A DNA stretch of 30,000 nucleotides, taken from positions 15,001 through 45,000 of the forward strand of contig CAUYUJ010019350.1 of NCBI GenBank assembly GCA_963575745.1, read 5' to 3'. A program made the translations under genes and the position numbers. Of this stretch, positions 20,761 through 29,779 are shown one piece after another; the stretch's first letter is position 1, and the number at the start of each line of letters is the position of its first letter. The notes under the pieces are model-generated. The model ran no database searches. It was given only the letters and a program-made list of their open reading frames with translations, and was not told where the DNA came from. This DNA comes from Prorocentrum cordatum (Eukaryota > Sar > Dinophyceae > Prorocentrales > Prorocentraceae).

Positions 20761-22383
20761 CAACATTCCTGCTCGTGTCCCCTCCCCCTGCTGTTAATTT
20801 TTTCTCGTCCTCCAACCTCACGTATCACTCCTTCCTCTCCCCCCCTCTCCCCTCTCGTTTCCTCCTCCCCTTCCTGGCCCTCGCCCTTTTCCCCCTCTCC
20901 CTCCTCTTTCTATCTTAGGGGGGCACGACAACTGCACGTGACAGGCAAGGCTCTTGCCCCCAATAGAGCACGATCGAAGAGGAAGAGGGCGTGGAGCGAG
21001 CGCTTGGGGTATAGTGCGAGCGCGGCCGCAAGAAACCCTCGCAAAGAAACCCAACCCTGAAAACCCGCGCGCGAAGTGCACCGGAGGGGAACCCTGGAGC
21101 ACTCTGAACGCAGCAGCTCCTTCAACGGCCGCGGGAAGTCGCCGCGCAGCGCGCGGAGCGAAGAAACCCAGGATACCCTGACGAAAAGCATATGGTTTCT
21201 TGATGCGCGCCCCCACTGTACACACGGCGGGTTCTGGAAACCCTGAACAAACAAAAAACCTGACCATCTCTTGGGAGTCCGACACTTACTTCCGCCGGCT
21301 TCCGCCGGCGGCCTCGCGGTTCATTTCCGCCGCCCTCCGCGGCCTTCCGCCGCCGCCCGTCCGCCGAGGAACGCATGCAGACTCCGTCGATCCTCGAAGC
21401 CGAGGCCGTCTCACGTGCCTCCAGACGTGCTGTTGTTTGTGCTGCTCGGTGCCCGCGTTCTTCAAGTGCGGAGGGGGGGTCCAGGGAAAGTGGGGTCGCA
21501 GGAGAAGGAGAAGTGAGGCGACTTGGGTAAAATACCACCGAAAATATCACCAGGGAAATTGAACGTCAATGAATATGGGCCAGGTTCCTCGGAGTTCTTA
21601 AACCAAGCCTGGGCCGTGTTTGCTGTGAACGCTGAAGGGGCGAACGCGATGAAGAAACTGGCCCAGCTTCCCGGCAAATTGGCTGAGAAACGCTGGCCCA
21701 TGTGCTTGGGGAGAAAACGTGTTCATTAGATGCTTGACCGCATAAAGAGAAGAAAAACAGCGAGGGAGAATGAGAAGGAGTAAGAAGAGGGTAGAGAGGA
21801 GCGCGAAAGAGAACGATGTTGATGGGCCAGGTGGAGGAAGGGGGCCTAAATCATTGTTCGAGATTATACCCGACCCCACTGTGTTGCCTCTGCTGTGCTT
21901 CGTTCGACGGTGGAGCGCTTCAACAAACGCTGAGCGTGCGCAGGTGAACATGTGGGGTCGTATAAGTCACGCATGTCTGAGACAGGTGATTGCACATGAA
22001 AGTCAGACTCGTCCTGTGTCTTGTCGAGCTGGTCGTTGGATTTCCCAGGCGAGCGGGCGTCGACCTTGAGTAGACTGTGCCGAAAAAGAAGAGGGACTGG
22101 TAGCGAAAGCCACAAGCATGCATTCGTGGCGACACCAAGGGTCGGAGACGACAAAGCAGCTGCGATCAGGGGTGGCTTAGATAATCGAGACGCCCGTAGC
22201 GTTCATCATCCCTGGATCGCCGCAAGTGTGGCCAACAGGAAATCGGCACGCACTGCGAAGCCCCGCGGAAAACTGGCAGAGACCGCGCGGCAAATCCCCA
22301 AGGGCCAAAACTGTTTCTGCCACAGGGAGACTAGTACGAGGCAGTACTACTCTTCCTCGAAACGAAAGCAGCAGAGACAGAAA
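20761..22383. other. No recognisable gene; one short protein-like frame
   Basis: Pyrimidine-rich sequence to about 20915, then a segment with many scattered GAAACCC motifs (21045-21250), CCGCCG-rich sequence (21290-21370), and more balanced sequence from 21500. Frame 21523-21729 on the plus strand (68 codons, with FLNQAWAVFAVNAEGANAMK) has ordinary composition but no recognised family. Confidence 0.4.
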
Positions 22384-22651
22384 GCGAGAGAGAGAGAGAG
22401 AGCGATAGAAAAACCTATGTACAGATAAAGAGGGGGAGAGAGAAAGAGAGAGAGAGAGAGACAGAGGCAGACAGGCAGCTAGACAAAGAGAGAGAGAGAG
22501 ACAGAGACGGGAATAGAGCAAGAGAGACAGAGAGACAAAGAAACAGATAGGCAGAGAGACAGAATGACAGAAAGACAGACAGGCAGACAGACAGAAAGAC
22601 TGACAGGCAGGCAGACAGACAGACAGACCCACAGACAGACAGAAACAGAAG

Positions 22652-22689
<38 letters not shown>

Positions 22690-22700
22690 AAACAAAAAAA
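22384..22700. repeat. Long GA / GACA / CAGG microsatellite
   Basis: GA repeats grade into GACAGA and CAGACAGG tetramers and back to GA, ending in AAAACAAAAAAAATG. Serine/leucine/valine-cysteine frames on the minus strand are repeat artefacts. Confidence 0.95.
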
Positions 22701-22794
22701 ATGGGAAAACACAAACGCGGCATTCCTCGATGTACAACCGTGCCGTGCGACAAGTAAGCATGCACCCACGTGGAAAGCGCGACACAATGTGCCC

Positions 22795-23050
22795 CCGCCC
22801 CGCACCGTCTCCGCATCAGCCTCGTCCTCCTCCTCCCCCTTCCTGTCCCACACCCTCCATTCCCTTTTCCGCCCCCGTTTCCATCCCCTCTTCCCCATCC
22901 CCTGCATTTGTTGTCCCCCCCTGTCTCCCTCCCATTTCTTTCCTCAAGCATATTCCCCATCATGGCCATTCCTTTCCCCCCCGTCTCCCTCCTCCATTCC
23001 ATTCCCCGTTGTATCCCTCACCCACCACCCCTGCCCTCGCCCTGGCCGCT
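22795..23050. repeat. Pyrimidine-rich low-complexity tract
   Basis: CCTCC, CCCTTCC and CCATTCC runs with hardly any purine clusters. Similar but shorter tracts occur near 2880-3150, 13255-13380 and 20780-20915. Confidence 0.7.
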
Positions 23051-24074
23051 CCTTCTCCAAGAAGAGGCCGAAGATAAACGAGCTGCATGTTTTCGAGCGG
23101 AGATACCACGGCGACGACGAGGCTACATCGTTTCCAAATGAAATACCACAGTAAAAGCCATGATTTCGTGCACTCTCTGACGCAGCCCTGCTTGCGTGCA
23201 CTCGCTTCTAGAGGCGTGCCTGCAACCTCATAAATCCGCTCGTGTGGTGACGCACTTTGCCCGAATGAGGTGCACGCGCAAAGTGCTGGACACCATTGCC
23301 CACAGCAAGTCGTCGCGACATCGACCCTGCCTCCACGCGAATCTGCACCGACAGCACGAGCGAGTCTTGCCATGAGCAGACAGAGCTGAAAGATCACGGA
23401 TGGCGATAGAATTCGTGCGGGTGGATGTTCGAAGGATAAGCCGTGGTGGGGCGCAAACGCTCACACGTTCACGTCGGCGGCTAAGCAAAGGGTGACTGCG
23501 CTGACGACGAGAGGCTTACACGGGGATGCCGCCAGAGCGAATTCTGCCATCATGCAAGAGGAGGAGCGAGGAGAGGATGCGGCCGAAGGAAAACAGGGAC
23601 GGGGCGGGCGGCTCAAGGGTCAGATCGCTCCCCGAGCGTGTGGCGCGGCCAGCCCCGCCGCAGAGCCCGCGGCGGCTGCTGCGTCAGCGGGCCAGGGGCG
23701 GCGGGGGGAAACGCTCACACACCCTGCCGCGAGCAATCGAGAGCGCCGGCGAGCGCAGGCGCGACGATCGGTACCGGTGGGACGCGCCGTGCGCGGGGCG
23801 CGCGAGAGGCAGGAAGAGGAGAGGACGGCCGCAGAGGCAGAGAAGGGGCAGAGCGCGACCGCCGAGGAGCCGGCGAGCGAGGGAGGCGCAGGCGGCAGCA
23901 GGCGACGAAGACGGTGTGCAGAGCAAGTCTGCCCCGAGCGCACGCGAGACGACAGGAGAGCGAGGCGGGCCCGCATGACGAAGCGAGCAAAGAGTGACAA
24001 GGTCGCGCAGCCCGCGCAATTTTGACTCGCGAGTCCGTTCGGCCCTCCTTCTCCTCCCTCCTGAACCTCCTCCT
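23051..24074. other. No recognisable gene
   Basis: GC-rich from 23530 on, with overlapping Arg/Ala/Glu-rich frames on both strands that look like composition effects. Confidence 0.45.
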
Positions 24075-24190
24075 TCTTCAACCTCACCGTTCCTCCTCCT
24101 CCTCCTCCTCCTTCTTCTCCTCTTCCTCCTCCTCCTCCTCCTCCTCCTCGTCCTCCTCCTTCTTCTCCTTCTCCTCCTCCATCCCTTTTC
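24075..24190. repeat. (TCC)n microsatellite
   Basis: TCC/TTC triplets; opposite-strand frames are poly-Arg/Lys. Confidence 0.95.
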
Positions 24191-24287
24191 CTTATAAATG
24201 ACCCCTCCCTGTCGCACCCCGAGGCGCGTTGATAGGGCGGGCCGGGCGTTTCGCCTGAGACTTCCTCACCACGTATAACCCATGAAT

Positions 24288-24535
24288 GTGTGCAAGGGCT
24301 TCACGGAAGGAGGGCAGGCCTCTTTCAAAATGTGACTCACGCCTTAGCGCCGAGCACATTCGGCTGTAACATTGCACGAGCTTCACGCATGAAGGGCGGT
24401 CCACTGTCAAAATGTATTTCCCGCCTTAGCGCTGAGCACAGTAGTTTCAAAACATTGCAAGACGTTCACGGATGGAGGGCGGTGCACTTTCAACATGTGT
24501 TTCTCGCCTTAGCGCTGCGCATATTCGTTTCATGA
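24288..24535. repeat. Three tandem units of ~83 bp
   Basis: Units start near 24288, 24371 and 24453. Shared blocks are: (T/A)TTGCA-GA-(C/G)TTCACG; AGGGC(A/G)G; TTTCAAAATGT or TGTCAAAATGT; CGCCTTAGCGC(C/T)GAGCAC. Divergence is moderate. Small open frames across it are not supported as genes. Confidence 0.85.
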
Positions 24536-24588
24536 GTTCACAACAATTTCAAGGATTCTCACGGCTAACGTCCCCGAAAAGGTGCTTT

Positions 24589-24734
24589 GGCACGATGTCG
24601 GTTTGTCACGGCGCAGCAGTTACGTTGACTCTCGGTGTTGAGGTCCCAGGAATGCTGTACTGGCACGATTTAAGACCGTCGCAAAAGTAACGGTGATTCG
24701 CGGCGTTGAAGTCCCAGGAATGGCGGCGTGGTAC
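24589..24734. repeat. Two tandem units of 73 bp
   Basis: GGCACGAT starts both units (24589 and 24662). Each ends with GG(T/C)GTTGA(G/A)GTCCCAGGAATG. The middle parts are diverged. Confidence 0.75.
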
Positions 24735-24867
24735 AAGTCAGGATGTTCGAAAGGTTGTCTTCCAACGGGGCTTCTCCCTCGGTAAAAAAAAGTTCTTGTA
24801 GGGGCCTGTGAAAAGGGAACTTGGAGGGATGGTTAATTGCAATATCGTTGGTGAGCCTTGGATTTAT

Positions 24868-25025
24868 CCTCCTCATCCTCCTCCCCATCATCAGCCTCAT
24901 CATCATCATCAGAATCATCATAATCATCAGCATCACCATCATCATAATCGGCATCATCAGCAGCAGCATCATCATCACCATCGTTATCATCATCAGCAGC
25001 AGCATCATTATTATCAGCTTTATCC

Positions 25026-25078
<53 letters not shown>

Positions 25079-25222
25079 AGCAGCAGGAGCATCATCAGAA
25101 TGCCCCTCCTCCTGCCCATCCTGTTCTGCCTCCAACTCCTCCTCCTCCTCCTCCTCCAACTCCTCCTCCTCCTCCTCCTCATGATCATCATCATCATCAT
25201 CATCCTCTTCCTCCTCCTCCTT
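24868..25222. repeat. Second compound CAT/CAG and TCC tract
   Basis: TCC/TCA repeats flank a core of CAT units with CAG interruptions (24890-25110), ending in CAG(n) and then TCC(n). The composition and layering match the tract at 5.0-7.95 kb. Confidence 0.9.
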
Positions 25223-25734
25223 AGACATCCGACGTCATGATTTTACCTCAACGTGGACCCCAGAGGCCTGGACCCCTTCCCCGCGACCAGCTTTTCCATT
25301 CCTGGGTCGATGGTTGACGGCACCAGGGCCCCGTGAGACCCCCCGTGAGGCCGAAGGCTCGTGAGCATCGCTTATCCGATCCCCATCCCCACCAGCGTGG
25401 CCCCGGCCCCACTGGCCAATTTGCCCCCCTAGATGGGGATGTGGGCCGTTCCCTTCGGGAATCGAGGGGTGTATCCCCAACTGGGGGGTCCATGTGGTGG
25501 GGGTCTCGACGGGGATGGGGACGGGGATGGGGATCGGTCAAACGATACTGAGCTCGTGGTGCTCGGAGGGCGGAAGAGCGAGGGCCCTTCCTCCGCCCTC
25601 CGATCCCCGAGCCGAGGCGGCGCGGGCGACTTCCAGGGAGACGAGCAGATCGGGAGCATGGCGCCGATACCGGGCGCACGCCGGCCGAGGCTGCCTTCGC
25701 CGTCGCTGGCTTCTTGGGGCTCGGGCCCTTGTCC
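25223..25734. other. No recognisable gene
   Basis: G/C-rich sequence with GGGGATGGGGACGGGGATGG repeats near 25510-25540. No coding signal is trusted. Confidence 0.45.
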
Positions 25735-25817
25735 CTGGCGCGGGGCGGCAACGTCGGGGGGGGAACCGGCTCCAGGGGGGAGACATCGAGCTGGGATCGG
25801 CGACACATCGCCTATAG
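25735..25817. repeat. Dispersed repeat family B, copy 3 (truncated)
   Basis: It matches copy 4 from the GGCAACGT-GGGGGG block through ACATCGAGCTGGGATCGGCG to ACACATCGCC-ATAG, then stops where a GA tract and a 29-base A run begin. Copy 4 continues about 100 bp past this point. Confidence 0.65.
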
Positions 25818-25818
25818 A

Positions 25819-25839
25819 AAGACAGAGAGAGAGAGAGAG

Positions 25840-25868
<29 letters not shown>
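25819..25868. repeat. (GA)n followed by a 29-base A homopolymer
   Basis: GA repeats run directly into A29 at 25840-25868, immediately after truncated family B copy 3. This could be a retroposed tail or simple slippage. A weaker GA plus A13 tract occurs at 1764-1796. Confidence 0.9.
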
Positions 25869-25870
<2 letters not shown>

Positions 25871-25964
25871 AGTGAGAGAGAGAGAGAAGCACCACAACAA
25901 ATGAAACAGCAAAAACGATAGGGACACCCAGAAATGCCCACCAGCTCCTGCGGCGCCTTCTCCG

Positions 25965-26190
25965 TGCCCCCCCCCCTCGCCCCCTCTCCTGAGGAGCAAC
26001 GTTGGGGGGTGACTGGCACAGGGGGGGGAAACATCGAGCTGGGATCGGCGATACATCACCGATAGATTGGCGATAGGCCCCCGATACATATCTGCACGTT
26101 CCTGGGCGGGGTGGGCTGTCAAGCCCCTATCGCCGACGAATGGACGATTGGGGGTCGAAGCATGCCCCCCTGAGCCTATCCCCCCTGACG
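25965..26190. repeat. Dispersed repeat family B, copy 4
   Basis: The best preserved copy. It includes CTGAGGAGCAACG, ACATCGAGCTGGGATCGGCG, three GGCGATA/CCGATA-like boxes, and TGCACGTTCCTGGGCGGGG followed by GGGGGTCGA. It lies about 150 bp after truncated copy 3, in the same orientation. Confidence 0.7.
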
Positions 26191-26226
26191 TGGCCCTTGG
26201 CGGCGATTCATAAGGTCTGGAGCTTC

Positions 26227-26413
26227 TGCTTAGCGTGTCGCAGCGGCGGCCCCAGCGACACGTTATGCCCTGCGAGCGGACAGCGTGCCGCTCCGCTCCG
26301 CGGGACAGGAAGCTGACAAAAGCTCGGGACGTTTACGCCTTGGGACCGGAGCATGGTGAACGCGCCGCGCCGAAGCGTGGTGAGCCAGAACTGAAAGCGC
26401 GACACGCTAAGCA
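26227..26413. mobile_element. Candidate non-autonomous element with 15 bp terminal inverted repeats
   Basis: TGCTTAGCGTGTCGC at 26227-26241 is the exact reverse complement of GCGACACGCTAAGCA at 26399-26413. A further GCGACAC at 26255-26261 can pair with the left end as a small hairpin. No flanking duplication is evident and no protein is encoded. It is short enough that an unrelated palindrome remains possible. Confidence 0.4.
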
Positions 26414-27198
26414 AATGTTCCCCCCTCGCGTCGTGAAATAAATGCAGCGGAAGGTTTTCGGCAATGTGCGGCCTCGGGGGGCCCTTGCCGGGCCCCGGGG
26501 CCGTGTTAAAAAACAGCGCGAGACGTGAAAACGGGTCCCTCAGAAGGGGTCCAGACCTCCAGGGATCCACGCTTTCAAAAAAGTACAGCGCCGGGGATCC
26601 GGGGAGGTGGGGGGCAAGGGAAGAGGGGAAAGCAGAAGAGGCGGCCCCAACGCGGACGCGCCGACGCCTTCGCCCTCCCTGATCCCATCCTCCTGATCCT
26701 CCTGATCCTCCTCCTCCTCCTCCTGATCCTCCTCATCCTCCCTTCTTCTGGGTAGGCATCTCGGAATGTCTCTTCTCGTCAGCCCGCTCCTCCTACAGAG
26801 ACCCCCCCCCCGGGCCCCCTCTGCGCCCCCCTCGGCCTGTGCTTCTGGGGCCCCTCGGGCCAGGGCTGGAGAGCCAAGAGCCGCCCCGCAGCGCACCGCG
26901 TCGTGGCACACCTTACCGGCACCTTGCTCGCTTCGGGGCATCGGGGCTTCGGCAGCGAAGCCTGCGGTCCCAGCAGCGACGCTGCGACGCGTCTCAACCT
27001 TGCGACCGGGCCGATCGCCTGGCTGATGGCAGCGCCTTGTCAGATCACACTGTCCGATCACAACGTCGCAGGCCGACCGCGCGGGAAGGCAGCGCGATCA
27101 AGAAGAGAGCTCACCCAATCAGCATGCAGCAAAGAACCCAAGCCTCTGCATGCTGTTCCTCCTCTTTGTGTACCGCGGCGTCAGCGTATAAAACTCTG
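26414..27198. other. Downstream flank of the FGGY gene; no other gene recognised
   Basis: Sequence beyond the kinase stop codon on the minus strand, presumably 3' UTR then intergenic. No AATAAA-type signal was noticed. Plus-strand frames here (up to 240 codons, running antisense into the kinase exon) are shadows. Confidence 0.5.
26690..26750. repeat. CTCCTGATC / TCC short repeat
   Basis: Repeats of CCTCCTGATC and TCC; about 450 bp past the stop of the minus-strand kinase gene. Confidence 0.8.
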
Positions 27199-29571
27199 TC
27201 ATTGGCTATCGTTCATCATGCGGCGATATTTCGACTGATCTTCCCGCATTGCTTTGAAAACGTTGAACTTGCCATCGTGCCATTTCGCCAAATGTCTTCT
27301 AGGTCTTACGACCGTCACATTATTGGGTGCCATCTGTGTGCCAACTTCATGAAGAGCTTCACCGAGTTCACTTGCATTATGACTGTTGATGCTCCTACTC
27401 GCAACCGCCCCCATGATTGCGCCACCGAGAACGACAGTTTCGGTTTTGTCGTCGGCTCCAACTATCCAGACATCGAGGCCTGTCACGTCGGCATGCGCCT
27501 GCACATACAATGGATTCTTACTCAAGCCTCCGCACATATGGATGCGCGATATTTCATGTAGTCCGTTGTCTCTCATTCTCTCGAGGATTTCTCGTGCCTC
27601 ATACGCAACAGAGTGTATAGCCAAAAGGTAATCCGCCGCAATAGTGAGAAGTCGGGAGGGATCCAATTTATCGAACGCACTCAGAGGTTGGTGCTCATCA
27701 GCCTTTCCATTCACTGCACCAGTACTCGGAAAGACGCCCACCGACTGAAAACAAAGACTTCCCTCAGAATGCATACGGCTGCCAAGAATGAACGGCAAGA
27801 CGTGCCTGTCAGCTAAAGTCCCGAGGATATCTGCCTCCCGCGTCTCGGAATGCATGATAAACTTCGTGACGTCGCGATGCTTCGTGGCGAGACCTGCTGG
27901 CTCAGCGGTGGATGTCGCGTACTTCAAATCCTTCAGCGCCATGTCTAGCACCAACCCTGCTGCAGACTGCCCTCCCTCTGTCAGGAAATAGCCTGGCAGC
28001 ACTGCATCTTTGTACGGCCCCCAAACTCCTGGCACAAAGTGCTCCTTCTCGTTCAGCACCATGTGGCAGGCAGAGGTTCCGCAGATCATGCTGAGGACAC
28101 AGGACTTCGACTGCCCAGCGGCACCCGAGGGTGAGAACGATGCGCCACCCATACCTAACACGCCCAGGACCCCTGCGTGAGCATCAATTATTCCAGCTGC
28201 AACTGCGACCCGCGCTGCTCCTCCTAGGCCCCACTCCGACATCCTAAGCTGCGACAGGCTCCCAACACAGGAGCCGATATTCACTACGTCTTTCCCGATC
28301 TTTTCGAAATCGTTTTGGGCAAGGATGCCCTCCAAACCCAGAGCGGCAAAGAGATCTCGCTGCCAGCCTTTCTTTGCATCTACGTCGCCTGCAATGTCGT
28401 TTGCAACATAAGTCCATTTGCATCCAACCGTGCACACTGACCGCATGTCTCCACTTTTCCCGCCCGTCGCCCACCAAACGAGCCAATCGGAGAGGTCGAA
28501 AAGTCGATACACGGTCTTCAAGTCTCCATGACCGTGCATCCAAAGAATCCCACCAGCCCTTTAGGGCGTCGGTGGTTTAACGAGTTTCCTCTTCCACCCC
28601 TCCTTCTTCCCCTTCGGGGAGGGGTTTACCCCTCCCCCTACCCCCTCCCCACTGACCTGGACAGGGGGGGCGGGGAGCGGTCAGAGCGTCCAAAACGGCC
28701 TCGCCGAGGAAGCCAAAATCATTGATTTTACTAGGGTTTTGGCCCCATTTTGGCCTTCTGAGGGGGCAGCGCTAATTGAAGCTCCCCTCTTCTTTGATCG
28801 ATTTCCTCCAAGATGGCCCCAAGAAGCGCCCAGGAGGCACCAAGAGGCCCCAAGATGGCTTCAAGATGGCCCCAAGAGGCCCCCAGGATGCCCCCAAGAG
28901 GATCCCAAACGGCCCAAAGAGGCCCCCCCGAGGCACCCAAGACGCCGAAAAGCCCCTCAGGACGACCCTCTACTCGCCTGGGCGTCGTTTCTGGACGGGC
29001 TGGTGGGGATACGCGAAGCGTCTAGAATTTTAGGCAGCTGCATTTCCATGTTGACAGATCCCCCAACATATCTCAGCGCAGGATGCTTTGTTGCATTGAT
29101 TATAATTGCCTCCTTCGCTGCACGATGATCCATCCACATAATGATATCAGTGCTGCCGTACGCAGCAGTGTCTACGGCGAACCAAGATTTCATAGACTGC
29201 GCGATTTGGGAATCAGGTAAGTCTCTATTGGGCACAACGACGAGGCTGCAAGTCGCGTCAAAGCCAATACCGGCCACGAGGGACGGGTCTAGAGGTCTCT
29301 GCCGAGCCGTTGTGTGCTGGCCATCATCTTCGAAAATCGAGCGGATGCACGTGGAGATGGCGTGGCAAATCTCGGCTGATGACTGCTCATACCGATCCTT
29401 TCCGCAGTGGTGCACGGTGATCGGGTGCTCCGCAAATCCCAGCTGGTTCCCATGTTCATCGAAAACCCCGGCCCGCGCACTGGATGTGCCAACATCCACG
29501 CCGATGTAGAGACTGGTGTCGCCACACGGTGCCGCATCGCTCCCTCCAGCAGCGCTCCCACCAGCCCTCAT
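27199..29571 (-). CDS. FGGY: FGGY-family carbohydrate kinase (two exons, 5' end uncertain)
   Basis: This is probably a cytosolic sugar kinase that phosphorylates a pentulose such as D-ribulose with ATP, by analogy with human FGGY and yeast YDR109C; the substrate is inferred from the family. Exon segment 29571-29024 encodes about 182 residues, with the N-terminal ATPase-fold signature IGVDVGTSSARAG (23-35), GFDATCSLVVV (103-113) and MWMDHRA. Exon segment 28543-27199 adds 447 residues: FDLSDWLVWWATG, IDAHAG (the Asp is the expected catalytic base), CGTSACHM, FVPGVWGPY, LTEGGQS and CGGLSKNPL, then a natural stop at 27199-27201. The joined length is about 630 aa, within the family range. The exons meet inside PKI-L-W, where relatives read continuously. 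The usual GNRSP-like motif is degenerate (GSRMH). The ATG at 29571 may be spurious, because the sequence above the domain looks like the end of another intron. No other gene is associated with it. Confidence 0.9.
28544..29028 (-). other. Introner-like intron in the FGGY gene
   Basis: This stretch interrupts the kinase between PKI-L and W. The 5 bp AGAAT (plus strand) occurs at both edges, 28544-28548 and 29024-29028, like a target-site duplication. Just inside lies an 11 bp inverted repeat: CCCACCAGCCC at 28549-28559 and GGGCTGGTGGG at 28997-29007. Two splice models keep frame. Model A removes 480 nt with one AGAAT copy (28544-29023 or shifted up to 5 nt) and restores the family's continuous sequence, but no GT-AG pair is available at those edges. 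Model B is a GT-AG intron of 438 nt, 28996 down to 28559, with donor and acceptor immediately inside the inverted repeats; it adds 14 residues to the protein. The interior holds a GGCCCCAAGA minisatellite and stop codons in the gene's frame. Confidence 0.75.
28805..28962. repeat. GGCCCCAAGA minisatellite inside the FGGY intron
   Basis: About 13 degenerate units of roughly 10-13 bp, centred on GGCCCCAAGA with variants such as GGCCCCAAGATGGC and GCCCCCAAGAGG. The same motif, in the same plus-strand orientation, forms patches at 85-175, 8690-8800, 8985-9190 and 9455-9560. Confidence 0.8.
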
Positions 29572-29673
29572 GGTCGCGCCAGTCCTCAGCAGTCCGTACC
29601 TTGAGGTCCGATCTGGGAGCGCACGGCTGCGAAGCTCACTGCCGAACTGGCGTGTTGATGGAGTCTCGTGCCA

Positions 29674-29730
<57 letters not shown>

Positions 29731-29741
29731 TTATTTTTGTT

Positions 29742-29779
<38 letters not shown>

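Noticed and set aside
22177-23002. Ser/Leu/Cys-rich frames resembling membrane proteins
   Set aside because: They are translations of GA and GACA microsatellites.
26839-27561. 240-codon plus-strand frame
   Set aside because: It runs antisense across the 3' end of the kinase exon; the minus strand carries the recognisable protein.
28374-28580. Alternative exon beginning in the +1 frame after the kinase intron (peptide with KGWWDSLDAR)
   Set aside because: Only the frame beginning L-W-M-H continues into conserved FGGY motifs; the other frame ends after about 100 residues with no similarity.
28745-28754. CCATTTTGGC, identical to the core of the dinoflagellate spliced leader
   Set aside because: The flanks do not match the leader, it lies inside the FGGY intron on the opposite strand, and ten bases is too short to rely on.
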